Source of the DNA: Mycolicibacterium chitae
GTDB taxonomy: Bacteria; Actinomycetota; Actinomycetes; Mycobacteriales; Mycobacteriaceae
DNA length: 64,000 nucleotides
NCBI RefSeq assembly: GCF_900637205.1
Contig: NZ_LR134355.1
Coordinates: forward strand, 3,596,001 to 3,660,000
Direction: 5' to 3'
Shown here: positions 37,787-47,127 of the stretch, in pieces
How positions within the stretch are numbered: the first letter of the stretch is position 1
Layout of the letters: every line of letters begins with the position of its first letter
Notes under the pieces: model-generated
What the model was told of the DNA's origin: nothing
Seen by the model: only the letters and a program-made list of their open reading frames with translations
The model's database searches: none
Position numbers and translations under genes: made by a program

Positions 37787-38458
37787 TCAGGCCAGCCGGA
37801 TCAGGCCGTAATCGAAGGCGTGCCGGCGGTAGACCACCGACGGTTTGTCGGTCTCCTTGTCGTGGAACAGGAAGAAGTCGTGGCCGACGAGCTCCATCTC
37901 GTAGAGCGCGTCGTCAACGGTCATCGGTTTGGCCGGGTGCTCCTTGACCCGGACCACCTGACCCGGTTCGTGCGGTTCCGCCGCGGCCTCCGGGGTCTCG
38001 ATGGGGGCGGACGGGCGCTCGAAGGCCTCCGGCACGATGGCGGTCGCCTCGGCGAGCGACAGCGGCGTCTTGTCGCCGTAATGAATTTTGCGGCGGTCCT
38101 TGTGTCGCCGTAGCCGGGCCTCGAGTTTGGCGGCCGCGGATTCCAGCGCGGCATAGAAACTGTCGGCGCAGGCCTCACCGCGCACGACCGGGCCGCGACC
38201 CCGCGCGGTGATCTCGACGTGCTGACAGTTCTTGCGCTGACGACGGTTGCGTTCGTGGTCGAGTTCGACGTCGAACATGTAGATGGTGCGGTCGAACCGC
38301 TCCAAGCGGGCGAGTTTCTCCGAGACATAGATCCGGAAGTGGTCGGGCACCTCGACGTTGCGCCCCTTGACCACCACTTCGGCGTTCGGTCCAGACGGCT
38401 TGGTCTCCGACTTCTCGGAGACCAGGGTCTGGGCAGAATTCACGGATTGGCTTGACAT
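37787..38458 (-). CDS. hpf: Ribosome hibernation promoting factor, long form
   Basis: This 223-residue protein has the N-terminal ribosome-binding domain (VVVKGRNVEVPDHFRIYVSE, CQHVEITARGRGP) and the C-terminal dimerisation domain (MTVDDALYEMELVGHDFFLF, VVYRRHAFDYGLIRL), joined by a Pro/Glu linker. Long HPF pairs ribosomes into 100S particles or stabilises 70S in stasis. I chose the ATG at 38458 (MSSQSVNSAQTLVSEK), giving the family length; the frame stays open to 38596 but without conservation. Corresponds to Rv3241c. An upstream gap of 309 bases holds candidate control sites. Confidence 0.93.
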   Translation of the reverse strand: MSSQSVNSAQTLVSEKSETKPSGPNAEVVVKGRNVEVPDHFRIYVSEKLARLERFDRTIYMFDVELDHERNRRQRKNCQHVEITARGRGPVVRGEACADSFYAALESAAAKLEARLRRHKDRRKIHYGDKTPLSLAEATAIVPEAFERPSAPIETPEAAAEPHEPGQVVRVKEHPAKPMTVDDALYEMELVGHDFFLFHDKETDKPSVVYRRHAFDYGLIRLA

Positions 38459-38767
38459 GCTTGACAACTCGATTCTGTGTCGCTTTGCACGCGAGCGCGT
38501 GCCTGGCTGATACACAACATGCGCGGTGAGGGTGTCCGACGCTCGATCCACCGGCGCCTGGGGTCGAGAACTCACCTCCTCACGCATCGGCTCCACACAG
38601 CTGTGTGGGCCTCGGGTCAGAAGCCCCGCCGCAAGGCTCTTGCGGTCGTTGCACCCGAAGGTAGTCGCAGTTCACCCAAACGTGCCACCCTTTTGGTGCA
38701 CGCGTTGCCGGAACTTTCGACCGGCGTCACATCCGGCCCGATTCGACGCCGAAAACCCGGCGCCGGG
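38459..38767. promoter_or_regulatory. 309-base gap upstream of hpf with palindromes
   Basis: No gene is supported between comF and hpf (both leftward). The gap contains a perfect 16-base palindrome CCACACAGCTGTGTGG (38593-38608) about 135 bases before the hpf start. It also has GCACGC-N4-GCGTGC (38487-38502), 29 bases before the start. These may be operator or mRNA-structure elements controlling hpf. I could not assign a -10/-35 pair. Confidence 0.5.
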
Positions 38768-39403
38768 TCACGCGTGCGCCAGCGTGAGCACACCCGTCAC
38801 GCGCGCCCCGGAAGTTTGCAGGACGCGCACCGATTCCCGCGCGGTGGCGCCCGTGGTGACGACGTCGTCGACGACGAGAACCTCCGCCCCGGCGGGGACG
38901 CGGCGGGTCAGCAGGACGCGCCCGGCGACGTTGCGTTCGCGGCCCCGGCTGTTGAGTCCGACCGAGTCCCGCGCGCCCGCCCGCATCCGCAACGCGGGCA
39001 CGACGGCGATCCCGGGGTGTGCGGCCACGGCCGCGGCGGCCGTCCGCAGCACCGGGTCGCCGCCGCGGCGGCGCGCCGAGGATCGCCGGGTGGGCGCGGG
39101 CACGAGCACCAGCGGCAGGCTCACCAGTCCCCACCGCAGCAGCCGGTGCACGCCGAGGGCCAGCGCACCCGCCAGCGGGGCGGTCAGGTCGGTGCGTCGA
39201 TGTTCCTTGAGCGCGACGATCGCCGCGCGCCGCGCCCCCGCGTAGCGGCCCAGCGCGAACACCGGGACGCCGGGGTCCTGGCGCGGGGCCACCAGGTGCG
39301 GCTGGTCGACGCCGACCCGCCACGCCGACGCGCAGGCGGAGCACCAACGCGTCCCCGGGGCGCCGCAGCCGCCGCACTCCAACGGCAGGATCAGGTCCAG
39401 CAC
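38768..39403 (-). CDS. comF: ComF-family phosphoribosyltransferase-like protein
   Basis: This 211-residue protein has an N-terminal zinc-finger (ECGGCGAPGTRWCSACASAW) and a phosphoribosyltransferase fold with the PRPP motif VLVVDDVVTTGATARES. ComF family proteins link to DNA uptake in competent bacteria, but their role in mycobacteria is unknown. GTG 39403 gives the usual length. It follows lpqB after 32 bases on the same strand, as in H37Rv (Rv3242c), though the H37Rv gene Rv3243c is missing here. Confidence 0.87.
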   Translation of the reverse strand: MLDLILPLECGGCGAPGTRWCSACASAWRVGVDQPHLVAPRQDPGVPVFALGRYAGARRAAIVALKEHRRTDLTAPLAGALALGVHRLLRWGLVSLPLVLVPAPTRRSSARRRGGDPVLRTAAAAVAAHPGIAVVPALRMRAGARDSVGLNSRGRERNVAGRVLLTRRVPAGAEVLVVDDVVTTGATARESVRVLQTSGARVTGVLTLAHA

Positions 39404-39435
39404 ACCGCGAGTGTGCGGCCACCCACCGACACCGC

Positions 39436-41205
39436 TCAGCCCGGCAGCACCGGCACCGCACCCGGGATCATGAAGGCGCGCACGCCCGACCACGCCTGCT
39501 GGTTGTCGGCACCGGACCCGGACAGCTGCTGCACGCCCTGCCGGTCGGCCACATAGACCGTCGACGGGTTGGCCGCCACCGTGCCGACCGGCATGGTCAG
39601 CCCCTGGCTCGGGCCGTCGGAGTTGACCCCGTCGAGGTTCACATACGACACCGGGTGCGCGGGATCGTCGCGGCTGACCACGATGTCGTCGCCGGTCCGC
39701 CAGGACAGCGACACCACCGAGGAGCCCAGCCCGAAACCGAGCCGGCGCGGATAGGTCAGGGCGAACTGTCCGCCCGGGGTCTCCTCGACGCCGGACAGGA
39801 TCACCTGCCCCTCGATCACCAGCGCGGCACGGGTGCCGTCGCGGGACAGCTGCAGTTCGGTGACGGCGCCGGGGAACTTCGTGGCCACCGCGATCGAGTC
39901 GACCGGGACGCGCGCCGGCGCGCCGGTGGCCGCCTCCTGGGTCACCCGCACCACGTTGTTGCCGTCCACCACGACCCACACCGCCCCGTCGAGGCCCCAG
40001 GTGGGCCGGGTGATGGTGCGGCCCTTGATGGCCTCGACGGCGTCCTGGCCGTTGTTGTCGATCCACAGCGTCGAGGCGACCTCGGGCGTGTTCACCCGCA
40101 CGGCCACCACCGAGGCCACCCCGTTGCCGTCCCGGGACAGCGCCGCGGACCGTTGGTCGGGCATCGCCCCGAACGCACCGTCGACGCGGGTGCCGCTCGG
40201 CCCGTCGAGGAACATCAGCGACCCGCCCACCAGGGCGTGCAGCCCGGCCGAGGCCCCGGCGGCGGCGCCCGGGTCGGTCGCCGCGACATCGGAGGTCTCC
40301 CAGCCGTCGGCGAAGCGGTCGTCCAGCGGCAGACCGTCGACGTTGATCACGTACGGGCCCCGGATGTCGGCGCGGGCCAGCGTCCAGATGATCTGTGCGG
40401 CAAGCAGAGCCCGGCTCTGCGGATCGGAGCTCGGCAGGTTCTCCAGCTCGATCCGCGCGCCGCCGTAGCCGCGGCCGATCCCGGTCTTGCCGCCGTCGGC
40501 GCGGGTGATGGGCCCGCGCAGTTGCAGCGGTGAGCCGAGCATGTTGCGCACCGAGTTGGCGATCTCCGGCCGCGGCCCCGAGATCAGCTTGGACACCAGT
40601 TCGGTGGCCAACTGATCGCGATCGGAGACCGCGACGTAGCGGGGATCGGGCACCGTGGTGTCGCCCGTCGGGTCGACGAAGTACAGCGGGTGGCGCTTGT
40701 AGGTCTCCTGAAACTGCTTCCAGTCCAAGAAGACACCGTTGGGCAGCTTGTCGATGCGCCAGCCGTCGGGGGTGTTCACCAACTCGATGGGGCCGGGGTC
40801 GGGCAGCGGTCCCGCGGCGGTCTCGAAGACCCCCATGTCCGACAGCGACCCCAGGATGTCGGCCTTCATCTGCACCGAGATCTTGCCCGCGGTGCGGGTC
40901 TCGGTGAGCACCACGCGGTCGATCAGCAGCGCGCTGCCCGCGTCGTCCCATTCCCGGGAGGCGGATTCGGTGAGGAACTGCCGGGCCGCGAGGTGCCGGT
41001 TGGCGGGATCGGCGGTGGCCTTGAGGAATTCCCGCAGCAACTGATCCGGGGCCATTCCGGGGGTCGGCTTGGGCAGATCCTGCGGGGCCGGCCGCTCGAC
41101 GGTGCCGATGGCTTGCGGCGCAGAGGAATTGGGCACGCCGGCGCAGCCCGCGAGCAACGCGACGGCGGCGCCCAAGGCGACCAGCACAGCCAGGAGGCGA
41201 TTCAC
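39436..41205 (-). CDS. lpqB: Lipoprotein LpqB, accessory to the MtrAB system
   Basis: This 589-residue lipoprotein has a signal peptide and lipobox LLAGC (Cys21), a GerMN domain (about 150-320, [20 protein letters not shown]) and a beta-propeller-like C-terminal half. LpqB binds the MtrB sensor outside the membrane and tunes MtrA phosphorylation. Its start overlaps the mtrB stop by four bases, completing the mtrA-mtrB-lpqB operon. Confidence 0.95.
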   Translation of the reverse strand: MNRLLAVLVALGAAVALLAGCAGVPNSSAPQAIGTVERPAPQDLPKPTPGMAPDQLLREFLKATADPANRHLAARQFLTESASREWDDAGSALLIDRVVLTETRTAGKISVQMKADILGSLSDMGVFETAAGPLPDPGPIELVNTPDGWRIDKLPNGVFLDWKQFQETYKRHPLYFVDPTGDTTVPDPRYVAVSDRDQLATELVSKLISGPRPEIANSVRNMLGSPLQLRGPITRADGGKTGIGRGYGGARIELENLPSSDPQSRALLAAQIIWTLARADIRGPYVINVDGLPLDDRFADGWETSDVAATDPGAAAGASAGLHALVGGSLMFLDGPSGTRVDGAFGAMPDQRSAALSRDGNGVASVVAVRVNTPEVASTLWIDNNGQDAVEAIKGRTITRPTWGLDGAVWVVVDGNNVVRVTQEAATGAPARVPVDSIAVATKFPGAVTELQLSRDGTRAALVIEGQVILSGVEETPGGQFALTYPRRLGFGLGSSVVSLSWRTGDDIVVSRDDPAHPVSYVNLDGVNSDGPSQGLTMPVGTVAANPSTVYVADRQGVQQLSGSGADNQQAWSGVRAFMIPGAVPVLPG

Positions 41206-42869
41206 ACGCCTTCTCCGGCGTGCTCGCGGGTCCGGGCCTGCTGCTGCCGGTCCCGGCTCTCGGCGCCGACCGGCTTCATCGGCAGCGGGCTCGTCGTCAC
41301 CTTGTGGCCGCGCACCAGCGGCAGCGTCAGCCGGAAGCAGGCGCCGTTGCCGGGTTCGCCCCAGGCCTCCAACCGGCCCTGGTGCAGCCGGGCGTCCTCG
41401 ATGCTGATCGCCAGTCCCAGCCCGGTGCCGCCGGAGCGCCGCACCCGCGCCGGGTCCGACCGCCAGAACCGACTGAACACCAGCTTCTCCTCACCGGGCC
41501 GCAAACCCACACCATAGTCACGCACCGTCACCGCGACCGTGTCCTCGTCGGCGGCCATCCGGATGCGCACCGGCTTGTGTTCGGCATGGTCGATGGCGTT
41601 GGCGATCAGGTTGCGCAGGATGCGCTCCACCCGGCGCGGGTCCACCTCGGCGATGACGTCCTCGCCGGGCATGTCGACCAGCAACTCGATGCCGGCGTCG
41701 TCGGCGAGGTGCCCGACGTTGTCCAGCGCGCTGTTGACCGTCGAACGCAGGTCGACGGCCTCCACCGACAACTCGGCCACGCCGGCGTCGTGCCGGGAGA
41801 TCTCCAGCAGGTCGTTGAGCAGGGACTCGAACCGGTCGAGTTCGTTGACCATCAACTCGGTGGAGCGCCGCAGCGACGGATCCAGTTCGTCGCGCTGGTC
41901 GTGGATCAGGTCGGCGGCCATCCGCACCGTGGTCAGCGGGGTGCGCAACTCGTGGCTGACGTCGGAGGTGAACCGGCGCTGCAGGTTGCCGAACTCCTCG
42001 AGCTGGGTGATCTGGCGGCTCAGACTCTCGGCCATGTCGTTGAACGACACCGCCAGCCGGGCCATGTCGTCCTCGCCGCGCACGGGCATCCGCTCGGTGA
42101 GGTGCCCCTCGGCGAAGCGCTCGGCGATCTGCGAGGCCGACCGCACCGGCTGCACTACCTGCCGCGACACCAACCACGCGATGCCGGCCAGCAGCACCAG
42201 CAGCACCAGGCCGCCGGTGACCATGGTCCCGCGCACCAGCGCGATGGTGCGTTCCTCACCGGAGAGCGGGAAGATCAGGTACAGCTCGAGGTTGGTCACC
42301 CGCGAGGCCGTCGGCGAGCCGATGACCAGCGCCGATCCCGAGAAACCCTCGGTGTTCACGGTGGCGTACTGGTAGCTGACCTGACCGGCCTTGACGAATT
42401 CGCGCAGCGCCTCGGGCACCTCGTCGATGGGCCCGGCGGCCGTCGCGGCCCGCGGCCCGTCCCCCGGCACCACCAGCACGGCGTCGAACGTGCCCGCCAG
42501 CCCGGTGCCCCAGGTGGGCGCCGCCCGCGAGGTCAAGGTGTTGCGCGCGAGTTGCAGGCTGCTGTCCAGGGAGCGGGTCTCCTCGCCGCCGACGATCCCG
42601 GCGACCGCGGTGCTGGCCCGCTCGATCTCCTCGGTGGCCGCGCGCACCTTCACGTCGAGCACCCGATCGGTGATCTGGCTGGTGAGCACGAAGCCCAGCA
42701 CCAGGATGACCGTCAGCGACAACCCGAGGGTCAGGACCACCACGCGCAGTTGCAGGGAACGCCGCCAGGCCACCCCGACGGCACGACTCAGGGCGTTCAG
42801 CCCGCGCAGCAGCGGACCCGATCGCCCCCAGCGGCCCCGGCTTCGCCGCTTAGAGCGCCCGATGATCAT
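41202..42869 (-). CDS. mtrB: Sensor histidine kinase MtrB
   Basis: This 555-residue kinase has two membrane helices (about 42-63, [20 protein letters not shown], and about 210-230) around an extracellular domain. HAMP, HisKA ([20 protein letters not shown]) and HATPase domains follow ([33 protein letters not shown]). It phosphorylates MtrA, which controls cell division and cell wall genes. It lies 34 bases after mtrA and overlaps lpqB. Confidence 0.96.
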   Translation of the reverse strand: MIIGRSKRRSRGRWGRSGPLLRGLNALSRAVGVAWRRSLQLRVVVLTLGLSLTVILVLGFVLTSQITDRVLDVKVRAATEEIERASTAVAGIVGGEETRSLDSSLQLARNTLTSRAAPTWGTGLAGTFDAVLVVPGDGPRAATAAGPIDEVPEALREFVKAGQVSYQYATVNTEGFSGSALVIGSPTASRVTNLELYLIFPLSGEERTIALVRGTMVTGGLVLLVLLAGIAWLVSRQVVQPVRSASQIAERFAEGHLTERMPVRGEDDMARLAVSFNDMAESLSRQITQLEEFGNLQRRFTSDVSHELRTPLTTVRMAADLIHDQRDELDPSLRRSTELMVNELDRFESLLNDLLEISRHDAGVAELSVEAVDLRSTVNSALDNVGHLADDAGIELLVDMPGEDVIAEVDPRRVERILRNLIANAIDHAEHKPVRIRMAADEDTVAVTVRDYGVGLRPGEEKLVFSRFWRSDPARVRRSGGTGLGLAISIEDARLHQGRLEAWGEPGNGACFRLTLPLVRGHKVTTSPLPMKPVGAESRDRQQQARTREHAGEGV

Positions 42870-42903
42870 CCGCGGCGCTCACATCCGTCGCCGCCGGCTG
42901 GAA

Positions 42904-43581
42904 TCACGGAGGTCCGGCCTTGTATCCCACTCCTCGAACGGTCAGCACCACCTGCGGGTTCTCCGGGTCCTTCTCGACCTTGGCCCGCAACCGCTGCACA
43001 TGCACGTTCACCAGCCGGGTGTCGGCGGGATGCCGGTAGCCCCAAACCTGTTCGAGCAGCACATCCCGAGTAAACACCTGGCGGGGTTTGCGCGCCAACG
43101 CCACCAGCAGGTCGAACTCCAGCGGCGTCAGCGAGATCTGCTCGCCCTGGCGGGTGACCTTGTGCGCGGGCACGTCGATCTCGACGTCGCCGATCGAGAG
43201 CAGTTCGGCCGGCTCGTCCTCGTTGCGGCGCAACCGCGCGCGGACCCGGGCCACCAGTTCCTTGGGCTTGAACGGCTTCATGACGTAGTCGTCGGCGCCC
43301 GACTCGAGCCCCAGCACCACGTCGACGGTGTCGGTCTTGGCCGTGAGCATCACGATCGGCACCCCGGAGTCGGCCCGCAGCACGCGGCAGACGTCGATGC
43401 CGTTCATCCCGGGCAGCATGAGGTCCAGCAGGACCAGATCCGGGCGGAGCTCCCGCACCGCGGTGAGCGCCTGGGTGCCATCGCCGATGACGGCAGTGTC
43501 GAAACCCTCGTTCCGCAGGACGATGGTCAGCATCTCGGCCAACGATGCGTCGTCATCGACGACCAGGATTCTTTGCCTCAT
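42904..43581 (-). CDS. mtrA: Response regulator MtrA
   Basis: This 225-residue OmpR-type regulator has a receiver domain (acidic pocket DDD at 9-11, phospho-site D53 in VLLDLMLPGMN, K in MKPFKPKEL) and a winged HTH (RKPRQVFTRDVLLEQVWGYR, LVNVHVQRLRAKVEKDP). It is essential in mycobacteria and controls dnaA, rpfs and wall hydrolases. I chose the ATG at 43581 (MRQRILVVDDD). A candidate MtrA box lies 14 bases upstream. Confidence 0.96.
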   Translation of the reverse strand: MRQRILVVDDDASLAEMLTIVLRNEGFDTAVIGDGTQALTAVRELRPDLVLLDLMLPGMNGIDVCRVLRADSGVPIVMLTAKTDTVDVVLGLESGADDYVMKPFKPKELVARVRARLRRNEDEPAELLSIGDVEIDVPAHKVTRQGEQISLTPLEFDLLVALARKPRQVFTRDVLLEQVWGYRHPADTRLVNVHVQRLRAKVEKDPENPQVVLTVRGVGYKAGPP

Positions 43582-43594
43582 GACTGTCCATGGT

Positions 43595-43610
43595 GTCACC
43601 AAACCGTGAC
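43595..43610. promoter_or_regulatory. Candidate MtrA box upstream of mtrA
   Basis: GTCAC-N6-GTGAC (43595-43610) is an inverted repeat 14 bases before the mtrA ATG. MtrA sites contain GTCAC-type repeats, so autoregulation is likely, though spacing rules were not tested. It is also upstream of the divergent WXG100-like gene, about 165 bases away. Confidence 0.45.
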
Positions 43611-43776
43611 AAAACTCTGCTACCACACGCCGCGGACCACAAACAATCTCACTGCGGGCTCCCCCGGCGCCCGCGCCCGGGACAAATTGCGTCACCCCGC
43701 GGTCGGCGCGGCGCTTAGGATCTCCACGGAGTTGTTGCGCTCGGCAGCAAATGGCTCAAGGCATCGGGGAGGATGC

Positions 43777-44097
43777 ATGGCAGATCCCGGCTCGTTGTCG
43801 ATGACCCCGTCCGACGTCATCTATTCGGCCGACTACCTGGACTCCATCGGTGCGGCCGCCGGGGCCGAACGCCGCGCGCTGGCCGTCGAGCTGTCCGCGC
43901 ACGACGCGGCCTGGCAAGACCGCGCCCGGCCGGGATTCGTCGCCTTCGGAGACACCGTGCACCGGCAGGGCCGGCGCGCCGAGTCCGAGCTGGCCGACGT
44001 GGCCGACAAGCTGCGGTTGGCCGCCCGCGAGTACGTGGCCACCGCCCTGGCCGGCGCCGAGGCGCTGCGCTATCACCGCGGCCCGTCCCCGCTCTGA
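43777..44097 (+). CDS. WXG100-like small helical protein (probable ESX-type partner)
   Basis: This 106-residue protein is predicted almost fully helical (YSADYLDSIGAAAGAERRAL, SELADVADKLRLAAREYVAT) with a central turn AAWQDRARPGF that resembles the W-x-G hairpin of WXG100 proteins, with Gly replaced. GGGGAGG precedes the ATG by four bases. It is three bases upstream of a WXG-like/DUF1023 hydrolase gene. This pairing is typical of type VII secretion substrates, where a small partner binds the helical head of a larger effector. Assignment is by pattern only. Confidence 0.65.
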   Translation: MADPGSLSMTPSDVIYSADYLDSIGAAAGAERRALAVELSAHDAAWQDRARPGFVAFGDTVHRQGRRAESELADVADKLRLAAREYVATALAGAEALRYHRGPSPL

Positions 44098-44100
44098 GCC

Positions 44101-45894
44101 ATGCTGCTCAGCGAGATCGAGAGCTGGGACGTCGCGGCCCTGAAGACCGTGGCCACCGAGCTGGGCGCCGAACTCGAGGCCGCCCAGCGCGCCGCGACCG
44201 AACTGGGCAACCTGGCCGGCCTACCCGGGTGGGAATCGCCGGCCGCCGACGTGGCCCGCGAGCGGATCGCCACGGCGCGCGCGCATGTGCTCGACGACGC
44301 CGCGGTCCTCGGCGCAGTGGAACGCCTCGCCGAGGAGACCGCCCAGGCCGTCAGCACCCTGCAGCAGCAGCTGACGGCGCTGCGCGCGGAGGTGGCCGGT
44401 AGCGAGGGGCACCTGAGCCTGTCCGACGGCGGCGAGGTGACGATCAGCGGCACCGCGGAGGAGATCCGCGACCTGCAGGACGAGGCCGACGACATCGAGG
44501 CCCGCGCCAAGGCCCTGATCCGGCAGGCCGACGACATCGACGCCGACTGCGCCGAGGTGTTCACCAACATCGCCGACGGCAAGGTGACCGGCGGCCGCGC
44601 CACCGATTTCGAGGGCGCGCGGCAGGCCGGGGGGCTGCAGTCCGGGTTGTCGGCGCCGTATCCGCCCGACGGCCCCGGGGTGACGCCGCACGAGGTCACC
44701 GCGTGGTGGGACGCGCTGTCGCCCGAGGAGCAGCGCAAGGTCGTCGAGGAGCATCCCGACTGGATCGGCAACCGCGACGGCGTCCCGGTGCCGCCGCGCC
44801 ACGACGCCAACATCGACGCGCTCGAACGCGAGATCGCCGCGGCGCGCGCCGAGGTGGCCTCGATCCCCAGCCGCGAGGAGTACCGCCGCGACCATCCGGG
44901 CCGCAACGCCGCCGCGCTGAACTCCGGCTACACCGCGATGGTCGGCGACCGGCGCCGGCGCCTCGACGAGGCGCTCGGTGTGCAGCGGGCGTTGTCGGTG
45001 GACGGCGACCCCAGTCAGGGCTACGACAAGGACCGCTACCTGATGATGTTCGAGCCCACCGACACCGAACTGCTGGCCGCCGTCGCGATCGGCAACCCGG
45101 ACGAGGCCCAGCACGTCGCGGTCACCACACCCGGCATGACCACGCATGCCACGTCGCTGCCGTCGATGGCCGACGAGGCCGTCGCGCTGCGCCGGGAGGC
45201 CGAATTCCAGTTGGAGCGCGCCGGTTTCGGGGGCGAACGGGTGGCGGCGGTGGCCTGGTTCGGCTACGACCCGCCCGATGTCGACGGGACCGTGGGCGGG
45301 GCGGTGCTGGAGAACCGGGCCAACGCCGGGGCCGTGGACCTCGCCGACTTCTACCGCGGCATCAACGCCACCAACGCCCACGGCTCCGAGGTGCACCTGT
45401 CGGCGCTCGGGCACTCCTACGGTTCGACCACCACGGCCCAGGCGCTCAACGAACTCGGCGAGACCGGCGTCGTCGACGACGCGGTGTTCTACGGCTCGCC
45501 GGGCCTGGGCTACGCGAACGAGACCATCCTGGGCATGCCGGCGCTGATCGTGGACGAATCGCAGCTGTTCTTGCCCGACGGGCACGCGTTCGTGATGTCC
45601 GCCGACCGCGACCCGGTGTCCGAGGAGGTCTCCAAGTGGGGCATCGACCTGCCGGTGTCCATCGCCGACCTCGGCGCGCACGGACCCAACCCGACGTCGT
45701 TGCCGTTCGAGCGGCTGGCCACCGACGCCTCGGAGCCCACCTACGGCCCGCCGCGCGAGGGCGCCAGCGGACATTCGGAGTACCCGCGGCTGGGATCCAA
45801 CGCCGTGCTGCGCACCCCCGGCTACAACCTGGCGATCGTCGCCGCCGGCCTGGCGGATCGCCGCCCGGAGTTGTTGATCCGCGAGGAAGGATGA
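44101..45894 (+). CDS. WXG-like head fused to a DUF1023 alpha/beta hydrolase (possible type VII effector)
   Basis: This 597-residue protein has a helical head of about 100 residues with PGWESPAADVARER as a W-x-G-like turn. A coiled-coil middle follows, then a DUF1023 alpha/beta hydrolase domain: GHSYGS with nucleophile S439, the acid in MSADRDPVSEE and the histidine in GASGHSEYPR. It could be a secreted lipase/esterase or a toxin. It lies three bases after the WXG100-like gene and one base before a lipoprotein gene, a three-gene unit absent between mtrA and tmk in H37Rv. The substrate is unknown. Confidence 0.78.
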   Translation: MLLSEIESWDVAALKTVATELGAELEAAQRAATELGNLAGLPGWESPAADVARERIATARAHVLDDAAVLGAVERLAEETAQAVSTLQQQLTALRAEVAGSEGHLSLSDGGEVTISGTAEEIRDLQDEADDIEARAKALIRQADDIDADCAEVFTNIADGKVTGGRATDFEGARQAGGLQSGLSAPYPPDGPGVTPHEVTAWWDALSPEEQRKVVEEHPDWIGNRDGVPVPPRHDANIDALEREIAAARAEVASIPSREEYRRDHPGRNAAALNSGYTAMVGDRRRRLDEALGVQRALSVDGDPSQGYDKDRYLMMFEPTDTELLAAVAIGNPDEAQHVAVTTPGMTTHATSLPSMADEAVALRREAEFQLERAGFGGERVAAVAWFGYDPPDVDGTVGGAVLENRANAGAVDLADFYRGINATNAHGSEVHLSALGHSYGSTTTAQALNELGETGVVDDAVFYGSPGLGYANETILGMPALIVDESQLFLPDGHAFVMSADRDPVSEEVSKWGIDLPVSIADLGAHGPNPTSLPFERLATDASEPTYGPPREGASGHSEYPRLGSNAVLRTPGYNLAIVAAGLADRRPELLIREEG

Positions 45895-45895
45895 G

Positions 45896-46465
45896 ATGAA
45901 ACCCCGCCTGCCGATGTTGGTGACCGCGCTCGCGCTGGTCGGCCTGCTCACGGCCTGCCAGCAGCCCGAGTCCCCCATCCTCAACGAGGAGGCCACCCCG
46001 ATGGACCTTGCCGCCCTGCCGACGCTCAGGCAGACCCAGCAGCAGATGCTCGGCCTGATCGACGATGTGCGACAACGCATCTCGGAACAGGTGCCGGCTG
46101 CCGCGGCCTGGCACTGGAACCGGGAATGGGCGACCTCGGGCTGTCCGGGCGAGGTCGACGAGGGGCTCATGCTGTACTTCCCCAACCTGGTGACCACGCA
46201 CAATCTGAGCACCGCGGAGTGGGATCGGGTTTTCCCGCTGGTCGAACGGCTCAGCGCGGCGGCCGGCCTGACCGAGGTGTCGCTGCCCGGCAACGCCGAG
46301 AACAACCACGACGCGCGCTTTTCCAGCGCCGACGGCCGTCAGTTGCTGCTGGGCGCCGCCGGCGCGACGGTGATCAGCGCGCGGATCTCCTGCCGCGAGA
46401 TCCGCGACGAACCGATCCGGGTGGATGGCGAGATCCCGATGCCGCCGGATCCGCCGGCGCGGTGA
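45896..46465 (+). CDS. LppA-type lipoprotein (candidate immunity partner)
   Basis: This 189-residue lipoprotein has a signal peptide and lipobox (LVGLLTACQQPE) and a domain like the LppA/LppB family, including AAWHWNREWATSGCPG and a second cysteine in ISARISCREIR. It begins one base after the hydrolase stop with GAGGAAGG before the ATG, so it is in the same operon. In such cassettes an envelope lipoprotein next to a secreted hydrolase often acts as immunity or chaperone; this is inferred. It converges on tmk with four bases between stops. Confidence 0.72.
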   Translation: MKPRLPMLVTALALVGLLTACQQPESPILNEEATPMDLAALPTLRQTQQQMLGLIDDVRQRISEQVPAAAAWHWNREWATSGCPGEVDEGLMLYFPNLVTTHNLSTAEWDRVFPLVERLSAAAGLTEVSLPGNAENNHDARFSSADGRQLLLGAAGATVISARISCREIRDEPIRVDGEIPMPPDPPAR

Positions 46466-46469
46466 GCGC

Positions 46470-47102
46470 TCAGCCCTCGGCGACCGCGCTCAGCACGTCG
46501 GCGGGGCGGGTCTGCGGTCCCAGCGTCAACCACCGGCCGGCCCAGTCGGCCGCGGCCAGTTCGGCATACACCGCGCCGGTGCGCTGCTGGAGTTCGTCGT
46601 CGCGCTCGTAGGCGTCGCGCTCCCGGCCCTGCTCGTTGCGGGCCCGATGCCGGGCGCGTTCGCCGGCCAGCTCCACCGAAACATCCAGCAGCAGTTGGAA
46701 ATCCGGACGGGGTAGCCCGAATCGCTCGAACTCGAGCCGGTACACCCAGTCCGCGGCCGCGCCGTCGGCGCCCTGGCGCAGCCGCGCGGCGCTGTAGGCG
46801 GCGTTGGAGGCCACGTAGCGATCCAGCAGCACCACGTCATGGGTGCGGGTCAGCTCGGCGATGTGTTCGGCGGCGCCCGCGCGGTCGAGAGCGAACAGCA
46901 TCGCCATCGCATACACCGAGTCGGCGAGGTCGCCGTGTTCGCCGTGCAGGGCCTCGGCGGCGACGTCGGCGTGCACGGACTGGCCGTAGCGGGGAAACGC
47001 CAACGTGGACACCGTTTTCCCGGCGGCCTGCCAGGCGCCGCGCAACCCTTCGGTCAGCGTGCGTTTGCCGGCACCGTCGAGACCCTCGATCACAATGAGC
47101 AC
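46470..47102 (-). CDS. tmk: Thymidylate kinase
   Basis: This 210-residue dTMP kinase has the P-loop EGLDGAGKRTL, the DR motif LLDRYVASNAAYSAAR and the Lid/C-terminal segments of bacterial TMPK. It makes dTDP for DNA synthesis. The GTG at 47102 starts right at the first strand (MLIVIEGLDG). Position equals Rv3247c, but here a cassette separates it from mtrA and a PepSY lipoprotein gene separates it from sahH. Confidence 0.95.
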   Translation of the reverse strand: MLIVIEGLDGAGKRTLTEGLRGAWQAAGKTVSTLAFPRYGQSVHADVAAEALHGEHGDLADSVYAMAMLFALDRAGAAEHIAELTRTHDVVLLDRYVASNAAYSAARLRQGADGAAADWVYRLEFERFGLPRPDFQLLLDVSVELAGERARHRARNEQGRERDAYERDDELQQRTGAVYAELAAADWAGRWLTLGPQTRPADVLSAVAEG

Positions 47103-47127
47103 GCCGCCGAGCCTAACCGGCCCCGGC

